A stretch of DNA of 50,663 nucleotides from Candidatus Treponema merdequi (GTDB taxonomy: Bacteria > Spirochaetota > Spirochaetia > Treponematales > Treponemataceae): assembly GCA_018064525.1 (NCBI GenBank), contig JAGHVB010000023.1, positions 1-50,663 on the forward strand, read 5' to 3'. A model generated the notes under the pieces. The model worked only from the letters and a program-made list of their open reading frames with translations, was not told the origin of the DNA and did not search any database. Position 1 is the first letter of the stretch. Each line of letters starts with the position of its first letter. The position numbers were made by a program, and so were the translations under genes. This document shows, piece after piece, positions 25,103 to 32,849 of the stretch.

Positions 25103-25735
25103 CTATGTAACATTTTGATTCAGATAAATCAGTTTTGCTGTGATGTAAGTATTTTCAGCACCTGATAGTTCAATTTTTGTTACAGAGGCCGGTTGAAATT
25201 CTACATGCGTGATTAACTGGAAAAAAGAAATATTAAGCAGGTGAGAAAGAATGACAGCAATTGCTCCGCCGTGGCATACGACAGCAATATTCTGGTCGTC
25301 ATTTTTTATTACCTTGAACAGTTTGTTTTCGTGTTTAAATCCGGCGCTGAGTAAAAATTCATCAAACTGTCTGCAGTGTTTTTCAATATTCTGAATGACA
25401 TTGCAGTTTTTAAATTCCGGAATATTTTTCCATTCATCATCATCTGGAATGGTTTCAGTTTCTTTGATAATTCTGTCTTTGATTTTCCACGGACTTAACG
25501 GTTTTTCATTTTTTCTGTTTGAGTCACCCCATTCAACTTTTCTGGAAAAAATGTTACATTCTTTTTCTATGAATGACGCTGTTAATCTGTTCCGGTTTGA
25601 ATCAGAATAACAAAGCTGATCAAGTTTGATATCTTTAAACCATTGAGCAAGCTTCTTGGCTTGTGAGATTCCGTATGGGGTCAGAGTATCGTTTTCGTAA
25701 TCAGGTTCTGCGTGCCGGATGAGATAAAGTGTCAT
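25103..25735 (-). CDS. Histidine phosphatase family protein (copy 2)
   Basis: 210 residues with AGGAGAGAG before the ATG. It has the RHAEPD motif at the N-terminus, SDSNRNRLTA in place of the SSMGRAEMTA of copy 1, and VVCHGGAIAVIL with the second histidine. It is a clear paralogue of 17078-17740 with the same length and order of motifs. It lies just downstream of a broken traX copy, so the pair repeats the arrangement at 17.1-18.1 kb. Confidence 0.88.
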   Translation of the reverse strand: MTLYLIRHAEPDYENDTLTPYGISQAKKLAQWFKDIKLDQLCYSDSNRNRLTASFIEKECNIFSRKVEWGDSNRKNEKPLSPWKIKDRIIKETETIPDDDEWKNIPEFKNCNVIQNIEKHCRQFDEFLLSAGFKHENKLFKVIKNDDQNIAVVCHGGAIAVILSHLLNISFFQLITHVEFQPASVTKIELSGAENTYITAKLIYLNQNVT

Positions 25736-25757
25736 GAAAAACTCTCTCCTTTGAAAA

Positions 25758-26132
25758 TTAAACTACATATACTTTCGGATAGTACAGCAACAAAAAGAAA
25801 TGCCAGGCAACAATATTTGGAATTTCATTTAAATTATTTACAAAATTAAAAATTGAAATCATGTGTGTTTCATACAGTGCAAATGGAATTGTTGAAATGA
25901 CTGCAAAGATTCCTAATCGTAAAAGATATTTTTTTACGTTGCGTGTATGATAATAGCCTTCAGCAATAAAGAAAGCCATTGTCGGACCTGTCAATCTTGA
26001 AATTGTCCTGCAGAAGAAATAAAGATTGGAATTTGAATTCAAATAGTACTGGGCATAATGATCAAGGACCATCAGTATGATGACAATATATTTTATAACC
26101 GCCTGGTTAAATATTTTATTTTTAATTAACAT
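25758..26132 (-). pseudogene. traX copy truncated by a frameshift
   Basis: 124 residues. It matches the first 105 residues of full TraX ([43 protein letters not shown]), then ends in an unrelated [13 protein letters not shown]. Read one base over, the same DNA gives AFLFVAVL, matching FLFVALL of the second copy, so a frameshift sits near 25800. The rest of the gene is missing. The 17-mer GCAACAAAAAGAAATGC (25787-25803) is shared with the deletion point at 17982-17998. Confidence 0.75.
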
Positions 26133-26226
26133 TTTTCAGACCTTAGACGCAATTATAAATATGAAAATGAATATATGCAATCAGAGGATATAGTAAAAAA
26201 GGAGAAATCAATATACAATTGTTAAT

Positions 26227-27177
26227 ATGAAGAAGATATTTATTTATTTGTTTGTGTTATGTGGAATTTTCGCAAAGGGTTTTTCTCAGGAATATAATGA
26301 ATCGATTAAAGAGCTGGATAATTTTTTAACAATAGGACAACCTTCAAAACGAATGCTTTTTTCTAATGAAGAAGACGAGAATTTCTGGGATGTTGAAGAA
26401 GAAGATTTTTTTGATGCCAAAGAAACAATGCGAAATGCAAAAAGATATTACGATGCAGGTGACAACGATTTTGATGCAAAAAAATTTGAATCAGCATGTG
26501 AAAATTACAGAAAAGCAGTCACTATTCTTACAATAAGATATTATGTTGTAAGAGAAGACATAAATGGAACTTATAAAGGCGAAGGAAAGCCTCGTGAACT
26601 TTTGTACTATTCTCTTTACAACATGGCTTGCTGCAAGAGTAAACTTAAGCAGTTTTCTGAAGCACGCCAGTATCTTTATTATGCTGTTCTCGCAGGGTAT
26701 CCGTATTTTAATTACATCTTAAAAGATGAAGATATGAAGCCATTTTTTGAAGCGTTCCCGGAAACAAAAAAAGAATTAAATTACTGGAAGCAGGCTGGTA
26801 ATGAACTTTCTACTGTTGCAGGAAAAGAATTTGACAGGGCTGTTTTTAACGGTGGTACAGAAATTACTTTATACAAAGATGGAACATTCAGAGATGAGTG
26901 CAAGGATATGTATGGTTGGGGCGGAGAATATGGCACTTATTCAATAAATAATTATGTACTTACTCTAAATTACACTACTCGCTACTGGCACTTACATTCT
27001 GATTTTGACTGGCATAAAGCTTATGAAAATGGTGAAAAATTTGAGCTTGATGATTTGTTTGAGAAAGAAGAAAAGCGTGAGGATTATAAAGAAACTTATA
27101 AAATATCAATCTGGCATATAGAATATCCTTATCATGATAATGATAACAGTGTAATGAGATGGGCACCCCAAAAATAA
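26227..27177 (+). CDS. Secreted protein of unknown function with TPR-like region
   Basis: 316 residues. The signal peptide is KKIFIYLFVLCGIFAKGFSQ. Residues about 75-165 look like one or two tetratricopeptide-type repeats (FDAKKFESACENYRKAVTIL; LLYYSLYNMACCKSKLKQF). The C-terminal third (TLYKDGTFRDECKDMYGWGG, then YGTYSINNYVLTLNY) resembles a small beta-rich lipocalin-like/META-type module. The region after the signal peptide is very acidic (DENFWDVEEEDFFD). An AAGGAG lies about 20 nt upstream, too far for a normal ribosome binding site. No specific function can be assigned. Confidence 0.65.
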   Translation: MKKIFIYLFVLCGIFAKGFSQEYNESIKELDNFLTIGQPSKRMLFSNEEDENFWDVEEEDFFDAKETMRNAKRYYDAGDNDFDAKKFESACENYRKAVTILTIRYYVVREDINGTYKGEGKPRELLYYSLYNMACCKSKLKQFSEARQYLYYAVLAGYPYFNYILKDEDMKPFFEAFPETKKELNYWKQAGNELSTVAGKEFDRAVFNGGTEITLYKDGTFRDECKDMYGWGGEYGTYSINNYVLTLNYTTRYWHLHSDFDWHKAYENGEKFELDDLFEKEEKREDYKETYKISIWHIEYPYHDNDNSVMRWAPQK

Positions 27178-27252
27178 GATTTTCTAGTCTTGGAAATTCC
27201 ACCAAATTAAAATAAATTACTTGAAAACTTATATAAAAGTTGTTTGTTTCTA

Positions 27253-27281
27253 TTGCAAGAAACTTTTAACTATGCTATTAT
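27253..27281 (+). promoter_or_regulatory. Promoter of the trpB-like gene
   Basis: TTGCAA (27253-27258), 17-bp spacer, TATTAT (27276-27281). The ATG at 27329 has AAGGAGG at 27317-27323, giving a leader of about 40 nt. Confidence 0.6.
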
Positions 27282-27328
27282 GATACTATAAAAAGAATTA
27301 ATGCTATCGTTAACAAAAGGAGGTTAAA

Positions 27329-28717
27329 ATGGCAGACAAAGAAATTCCTTACAAAATCTATCTTGACGAATCGGAGATGCCAGCCTCTTGGTACAATGTT
27401 CGCGCAGATATGAAAAACAAACCGGCTCCACTTATCAACCCACAGACACATAAGCCGGCAACTCTCGAAGAACTTTCAAAAGTTTTCTGTACAGAACTCG
27501 CAAAGCAGGAATTAAACGAGACAGACCGTTACATCAAAATTCCACAGAAAATCTTAGACTTCTATAAGATGTACCGACCGGCTCCACTCACACGCGCATA
27601 CTGCCTCGAGAAAAAACTCGGAACACCTGCAAAGATTTATTACAAGTTTGAAGGAAACAACACATCTGGTTCGCATAAACTTAACTCTGCAATTGCACAG
27701 GCATATTACGCAAAAGAACAGGGACTCAAAGGCGTAACAACAGAAACAGGTGCCGGTCAGTGGGGAACTGCGATGGCAATGGCATGTGCATATCTTGATC
27801 TTGAGTGTCAGGTTTATCAGGTTCGCTGTTCGTATGAGCAGAAACCACATCGCCGCGAAGTAATCAGAACTTATGGTGCAAAATGTATTCCGTCGCCTTC
27901 GATGGAAACTAAAGTTGGCCGCGACATCAACGAAAGATTTCCGGGCTGTACTGGTTCGCTTGGATGTGCAATTTCAGAAGCAGTGGAATATGCAACTGAG
28001 CATGAAGGTTATCGTTATGTTTTGGGTTCAGTTTTGAATCAGGTTTTAGTTCACCAGTCGATTATTGGAATGGAAGCTAAAGCTGCAATGGATAAATATG
28101 GAATTAAACCGGACATCATCATCGGATGTGCAGGAGGCGGATCAAACCTTGGCGGACTCATCTCTCCATTCATGGGAGAAAAACTCCGTGGTGAAAAAGA
28201 CTATCAGTTCATCGCAGTAGAACCTGCAAGCTGTCCAAGCCTTACACGCGGTGTATTTGCATACGACTATTGTGATACTGGAAAAGTTTGTCCGATGCAG
28301 AAAATGTATACTCTCGGTTCACAGTTTATGCCAAGTGCAAGCCACGCCGGCGGACTTCGTTATCACGGCATGAGTTCCATTTTAAGTCAGCTTTATCACG
28401 ACGGCTACATGGAAGCACGCTCAGTTGAACAGACATCAGTCTTTGAAGCTGCAGAATATTTCTGCCGCACAGAAGGAACATTGCCTGCACCAGAAAGTTC
28501 ACACGCAATTAAAGTTGCAATCGATGAAGCTCTTAAATGCAAAGAGACTGGCGAAGAAAAAGTTATTCTCTTCGGATTAACTGGAACTGGTTACTTTGAC
28601 ATGATGAGTTATCAGAAATTTAATGATGGAATTATGAAAGACTATATTCCTACTGACGAAGAAATCAAAGCTGCAACAGATTTGATTCCACGCTTTGACG
28701 GTCAGGAAAAATTTTAA
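27329..28717 (+). CDS. TrpB2-type tryptophan synthase beta-like PLP enzyme
   Basis: 462 residues, longer than the classical TrpB (about 400) as expected for the TrpB2 group. The PLP lysine is in NNTSGSHKLNSAIAQAYYAK. The glycine-rich phosphate loop is CAGGGSNLGG, and ETGAGQWG is the catalytic-glutamate region. TrpB2 enzymes convert indole and serine to tryptophan. No trpA is adjacent, so it may salvage free indole. It has its own promoter and strong ribosome binding site. Confidence 0.9.
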   Translation: MADKEIPYKIYLDESEMPASWYNVRADMKNKPAPLINPQTHKPATLEELSKVFCTELAKQELNETDRYIKIPQKILDFYKMYRPAPLTRAYCLEKKLGTPAKIYYKFEGNNTSGSHKLNSAIAQAYYAKEQGLKGVTTETGAGQWGTAMAMACAYLDLECQVYQVRCSYEQKPHRREVIRTYGAKCIPSPSMETKVGRDINERFPGCTGSLGCAISEAVEYATEHEGYRYVLGSVLNQVLVHQSIIGMEAKAAMDKYGIKPDIIIGCAGGGSNLGGLISPFMGEKLRGEKDYQFIAVEPASCPSLTRGVFAYDYCDTGKVCPMQKMYTLGSQFMPSASHAGGLRYHGMSSILSQLYHDGYMEARSVEQTSVFEAAEYFCRTEGTLPAPESSHAIKVAIDEALKCKETGEEKVILFGLTGTGYFDMMSYQKFNDGIMKDYIPTDEEIKAATDLIPRFDGQEKF

Positions 28718-28719
28718 TC

Positions 28720-29391
28720 TTATCTGATATTTCTATACCATTCATTACGGAGAAGTTTGTATTCATTTGCGAACTTCTCCGTTTTATTTGACATCGCATT
28801 TGTTCCGTACGGTGTTATCCAGTTGATTTCGTAACTGTCTTTGTCTGCATCGACTTTTGAAATGAAAACAAGATGTGCAGTTTTTGTGTCGAAAGTGTAA
28901 TCAACATTTTCTTTTGCAGGTTTTCCGTTTAAAAAGATTCCCGGTTTGATTTTCGATTTCTGTCCGTTTGCAAGAATGAACTCTGCAGGAAATTTTGCAA
29001 CACCTGTGATTGTGAATGTGAGGTCAGATTTTTTATATGGAATGTTGTCCGCAAGCGTTATGTCGAGGACAGTTGTTTCAGAATTGTATTTGCAGTCTTT
29101 AAGTGGAATTTCATAAACCGCATTTTTATTAAGCATTCTGGCTTGTACAGAAGTAAGTTTTTCAAAAACCATAATTGAATAAAGCTTTCCGTCAAACGAT
29201 GCTTTTGTATTAACATATGTTGTGTTTGATTTTGATTCCTGAGAAGTTGATTCGCAGGAAGTGAAAGTTGCTGTTAAAATAGCTGCTGCGATTATGATGA
29301 AAGTTGAAATAAGTTTTGAAGAAAATGATTTGTGATTGCTTAAAGGATTTGTCATGTTCATAATTTGACTCTCTGTATTATTGAATTCCAT
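28720..29391 (-). CDS. Putative lipoprotein of unknown function
   Basis: Up to 223 residues. A hydrophobic segment (LISTFIIIAAAILTATFTSC) ends in a lipobox-like cysteine, preceded by an unusually long polar N-terminus if the first ATG is used. In-frame ATGs at 29361 and 29355 would shorten it, and no ribosome binding site decides. The mature part is beta-rich (YVNTKASFDGKLYSIMVFEK; KLVFI-type strands) with no family I recognise. It is convergent with the trpB-like gene, with only 2 bp between stops. Confidence 0.6.
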   Translation of the reverse strand: MEFNNTESQIMNMTNPLSNHKSFSSKLISTFIIIAAAILTATFTSCESTSQESKSNTTYVNTKASFDGKLYSIMVFEKLTSVQARMLNKNAVYEIPLKDCKYNSETTVLDITLADNIPYKKSDLTFTITGVAKFPAEFILANGQKSKIKPGIFLNGKPAKENVDYTFDTKTAHLVFISKVDADKDSYEINWITPYGTNAMSNKTEKFANEYKLLRNEWYRNIR

Positions 29392-29463
29392 TTTTTATCT
29401 TGTTAATATTATCTTAACATAAAATTAAAAATTGTCATATGATTTGCATTTGTGGAGTTTGTT

Positions 29464-30567
29464 ATGAAAAAATGTTTTAGCTTTCTTTTGGTTTTATTAT
29501 CTTCGTTTGTTCTTTTTGCGCAGAGTTTGGTTTATACTTCAGAAAATCTGAATATGCGTGATGCTCCGTCGACTTCTGCGAATAAAGTTGTGACAATTCC
29601 AAAGCATACTGCGGTTTTTATACTTGAAACCGGAAAAGAAGAGACAATCGGCAGTGAAACTGCAGAATGGGTAAAAATAATTTGTGATAAATTTATAAAT
29701 GGAAAATTGTACGAAGCTGGCCAGACAGGCTGGGTTTTTTCTGCATATCTTTCTGCAGAAGATAAATATACAGATCATGAAATTGAAAAACTACTCGTTG
29801 AAAAACATGAATTTAGAAATTCGTGGGATGATATTGAGCCTGTTGTAATGCATTTTTCTGAAAATTATTCAGTAAAAACAGTATCTATTGATTTTGGATG
29901 GGGCGATTATTGCAGTACAAATTATTCTGTACAAAATGGAACGATTGTTTTGAATGAGCCTTTTTCAGGAAGTATCGAAATAAGAGATGAGGATTTAAAA
30001 ACTGGTCCGCTGACTTTTACACGCATCCATTCTGAAATTGGAGAATATTGCATTAGTGAAAGCTTCCGTTCAAAACAAGATGCCAATTCATTGATTAAAA
30101 GTGATTATGGAATTTCATTAACAAAGTCTGAAAGCGTTGTTTTACCTTGCGACTGCGAATTTTATGAAAAGCCTTCGCTTGATTCTAAAAAATTGTCTTT
30201 TGCAGATGCAATTGAGTTTAAAAATGAAAATAAAGTTGCTTTGATTTATAACTCAAATAGATATTTCAAAGGTCAGAAAATTGTTTCTGACAGACAGGTT
30301 ATTTCGACAATTGATAAAAGCAAAAAAGGAAAATGGTATTCATGTGATGCATCGCATACGCTTTTACAGAGAGTATGGTTTTTCGTTCCAGAATCTGATC
30401 AGAAAAAGATTTCTGAAAAGCCTTTGTCGATTGAAATGCTTGAAGATGCAAAGAAAAAAGGTTCAATCAGAATGCGTATTTTAACAAAAGAAGAAGCTGG
30501 CAGGGTAGAAGGAAAAGGTTACTGGATAGATTCTCTTGTTGATACATATCCAGATACAAAAAAATAA
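29464..30567 (+). CDS. Secreted protein with bacterial SH3 domain
   Basis: 367 residues from the ATG at 29464 (GGAG at 29454-29457); an in-frame GTG at 29452 is less likely. The signal peptide ends ...SFVLFAQS. Residues about 22-105 are a bacterial SH3 (SH3_3) module: YTSENLNMRDAPSTSANKVV, then WVKIICD...GQTGWVFSAYLS. The remaining 260 residues are unrecognised and may form an exported ligand- or peptidoglycan-binding domain. Followed directly by a terminator. Confidence 0.75.
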   Translation: MKKCFSFLLVLLSSFVLFAQSLVYTSENLNMRDAPSTSANKVVTIPKHTAVFILETGKEETIGSETAEWVKIICDKFINGKLYEAGQTGWVFSAYLSAEDKYTDHEIEKLLVEKHEFRNSWDDIEPVVMHFSENYSVKTVSIDFGWGDYCSTNYSVQNGTIVLNEPFSGSIEIRDEDLKTGPLTFTRIHSEIGEYCISESFRSKQDANSLIKSDYGISLTKSESVVLPCDCEFYEKPSLDSKKLSFADAIEFKNENKVALIYNSNRYFKGQKIVSDRQVISTIDKSKKGKWYSCDASHTLLQRVWFFVPESDQKKISEKPLSIEMLEDAKKKGSIRMRILTKEEAGRVEGKGYWIDSLVDTYPDTKK

Positions 30568-30593
30568 CCCCGCAAGCAACTCGCGGGGTTTTG
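30566..30593. terminator. Rho-independent terminator, usable in both directions
   Basis: AACCCCGC (30566-30573) pairs with GCGGGGTT (30583-30590). It is followed by TT on + and by ATTTTTTT on the - strand. It separates the converging SH3-domain and S1-domain genes. Confidence 0.75.
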
Positions 30594-30620
30594 CCAGAGT
30601 TATCAGTTAACTTTTGACTC

Positions 30621-30645
30621 TGGTACTGTAAAATTCCACTTAAAC
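30621..30645 (+). repeat. Dispersed AATTCCACT-type repeat, copy B
   Basis: TGGTACTGTAAAATTCCACT, then TAAAC; ends in the stop codon of the S1-domain gene. An upstream CCAGAGT/ACTCTGG pair (30593-30623) can form a hairpin. Confidence 0.6.
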
Positions 30646-31733
30646 TATTTTTTCAAAAGTGCTGCAAACGGATTGTATGTATCGCCGTCGTCGTCCTGTG
30701 ATGACATATATTTTGCAGTTGTCTTGTCCTGCTCGAGTGAAGTTGTAGTTGTGAGTGCGATGCGTTTGTTTTTTGCATCAACTGATTTTACAACTACTGA
30801 CATCTTGTCGCCGACATTGAACTTTTTCTTGAGGTTTGTGTTTGCATCAACATCGAGTTCTGAAATGTGAACAAGGCCGTCGATTGCTTCTTCGAGATTT
30901 ACGAAAACACCAAAGTCTGCAACGCGTGCAATAACGCCGTCAACTTTCTTTCCTTCTGTGTAACGGTCAGTAACTGTGTCCCATGGATCTGCTTCGAGTT
31001 CTTTTGTAGAAATTGAAACTCTTTCGCGTTCCCAGTCTGTGCGGATGATCTTTGCTTTTACTTCCTGATCAACTGAAAGTTTTTCAGAAACCTGTTTGAT
31101 GTGTCCGCGTGTAATTTCAGAAATAGGCAAAAATGCAAGAACTCCGCCGATATCAACGACAGCGCCTTTATCTTTAAGTTCCACTACTTTACCATTAACA
31201 ATATCGCCTTCTTTGTATTTTGCAGCAAGACCCTTGAGGTTTTCTGCATATTTCATTTCGCCGATTGCACGGTTTGAAAGAACGATGTTTTTTCCTTCGT
31301 TTTTGAATTCCTGAATCTTAAATGACATCACGCGGCCGATGTAGTAAGATGGTTCTTCTTTCTGCTTGTATCCCATCTGAGAGAACGGACAGAATGCACG
31401 AGCCGAACCGATTTTAACTTCGAAACCACCTTTGATTTCTTTTTCAACTTTACCGTCAACCGGAATTCCTGACTGGAATGCTTTTTCGAGCATGTCTGTG
31501 TCAGCGTTGTGTCCTGCGATTTTTGTAGTGAAGTATGGAACTCCGTCTTTTGTTGAAAGGTAATATGCTTTAATCTTGTCGCCTTCGTTTACTTTTACAT
31601 TTCCTTTGTCGTCGCAAAGTTCAGCTTTATCGAGAATTCCCTCTGTTTTTGCATTCAAGTCTAAAAAAATTGTATCGCCAGAAATCTGTACGATTGTAGT
31701 TTCTATTTCCTGTCCCGGTTCAAAATAATTCAT
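30645..31733 (-). CDS. S1 RNA-binding domain protein (ribosomal protein S1-like, four S1 repeats)
   Basis: 362 residues, GAGG before the ATG. Four S1 OB-fold repeats can be followed at about residues 4-70, 85-155, 172-242 and 258-328. The last is the most canonical (ARVADFGVFVNLEEAIDGLV, HISELD). It is shorter than a six-repeat S1, but four-repeat forms are common in low-G+C bacteria. It may be the cell's S1 or an accessory S1-like translation factor. The stop abuts a copy of the dispersed TATAAATTCCACTTAA-type repeat. Confidence 0.85.
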   Translation of the reverse strand: MNYFEPGQEIETTIVQISGDTIFLDLNAKTEGILDKAELCDDKGNVKVNEGDKIKAYYLSTKDGVPYFTTKIAGHNADTDMLEKAFQSGIPVDGKVEKEIKGGFEVKIGSARAFCPFSQMGYKQKEEPSYYIGRVMSFKIQEFKNEGKNIVLSNRAIGEMKYAENLKGLAAKYKEGDIVNGKVVELKDKGAVVDIGGVLAFLPISEITRGHIKQVSEKLSVDQEVKAKIIRTDWERERVSISTKELEADPWDTVTDRYTEGKKVDGVIARVADFGVFVNLEEAIDGLVHISELDVDANTNLKKKFNVGDKMSVVVKSVDAKNKRIALTTTTSLEQDKTTAKYMSSQDDDGDTYNPFAALLKK

Positions 31734-31851
31734 AAATTGCCTCTTTTATATGGAATTTGTTAATGATGAGATAGGGTAGCATATTTTAGGGATTTTGAAA
31801 AGGAAAGGTGATGTTGATATATCATTTAATTCAATTAAAATATTCTGTAAT

Positions 31852-31894
31852 ATAGCTATTTTAATTTGACTAAATAGCTATATAGCACTATAAT
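31852..31894 (+). promoter_or_regulatory. Promoter and inverted-repeat operator of the Phd/VapC module
   Basis: The promoter is TTGACT (31866-31871), 17 bp, TATAAT (31889-31894). The inverted repeat ATAGCTATTT (31852-31861) / AAATAGCTAT (31872-31881) overlaps the -35 and spacer, as expected for autorepression by the antitoxin. The start site falls near 31901, giving a leader of about 12 nt before the ATG at 31913. Confidence 0.7.
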
Positions 31895-31912
31895 TAAATC
31901 ATGGAGGCACAG

Positions 31913-32257
31913 ATGGCAGAAGCAGTTCCGGTTTTTGAAGCAAAAAATAAATTACCATTCTATATTCACAAGGCAGAGTCTGAAGGTCCTGTTTTTCTTT
32001 CCCGTAGAAATAAAGAAGTTGTAGTTATGCTTTCTGTAACTGAATACAACAGACTTTTGGTTCAGGCAAAGGAAAATCGAAAGCAGATGAGTATTCTCGA
32101 CCGTGTTAAAGATTTTCATGAGCGCAATAAAGATTTGTATTCTGACGCTGAGATTGATGAGATTTTTGGTTTAGTTGAAAAGAAACGAAGTGAAATTCCA
32201 TATTATAGAGATGTGGAAAATATATGGGATGGAATAATGGTGGGCGCAGATGATTAA
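31913..32257 (+). CDS. Phd/YefM-type antitoxin
   Basis: 114 residues from the ATG at 31913. GGAGG at 31903-31907 and the promoter position rule against the ATG at 31901. The N-terminal Phd/YefM DNA-binding fold is seen in VFEAKNKLPFYIHKAESEG, PVFLSRRNKEVVVMLSVTEYN. The C-terminal half (NRLLVQAKENRKQMSILDRV) should be the toxin-neutralising tail. Its stop overlaps the PIN-domain toxin start by 8 bp. Confidence 0.88.
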   Translation: MAEAVPVFEAKNKLPFYIHKAESEGPVFLSRRNKEVVVMLSVTEYNRLLVQAKENRKQMSILDRVKDFHERNKDLYSDAEIDEIFGLVEKKRSEIPYYRDVENIWDGIMVGADD

Positions 32258-32693
32258 AGATGACGAACCTCATTATCTTCTTGATACAAATATCGTTTCT
32301 GAACTTTTAAGGTATAGATCTGATTTCAATGTTTTGAAAAAAATGGCTGAACATTCTTCAGATATGGCAATCAGTGTAATTGTTCTTGATGAACTTTTAA
32401 CAGGTGCTATGCTGTTGAAAGAAGGACGAAAAAAAGAAGCGTTATTGGAATTTATACAAAACGATGTAAAAGAAAATTTTAAGATTAAAGTCTTTGATGA
32501 AAAAGCTGCAGAGATGCATGCCGTAATTTATTCCAGTCTCTTGAAAAATGGTTCTCCTGTTTCTGCCGGGGACACCCAGATTGCTGCCATTGCAATAGCC
32601 GAAAACATGACCCTTGTTACCCGCAACACAAAGCATTACGAATCAATTGCCAGTCAGTTTGGCCTCAAAATGGAAAACTGGTTCGAAGATTGA
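32250..32693 (+). CDS. VapC-type PIN-domain toxin
   Basis: 147 residues. The PIN acidic residues are visible: D12 in YLLDTNIVSELL, E in VLDELLTGAM, D in AGDTQIAAIAIA, and the terminal VTRNTKHYESI. PIN toxins of this kind cut tRNA or rRNA. The pairing is Phd-type antitoxin with VapC toxin, a known mixed combination. All catalytic positions appear intact, so the toxin is probably active. Confidence 0.92.
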   Translation: MIKDDEPHYLLDTNIVSELLRYRSDFNVLKKMAEHSSDMAISVIVLDELLTGAMLLKEGRKKEALLEFIQNDVKENFKIKVFDEKAAEMHAVIYSSLLKNGSPVSAGDTQIAAIAIAENMTLVTRNTKHYESIASQFGLKMENWFED

Positions 32694-32849
32694 AAAATTG
32701 TGAAAAAATTCCCTTCTTTTTGAATTCCTTTTTCTACTTAATTCCACTCTTGAAAAATCGATATTCCTGGGGTAAAATTAAACATTATACTTTTGAATTA
32801 CTCCTGATTCTTGATTTTTTTTCAGGAGAGTGAGAGTTTTAGGTTTCAG

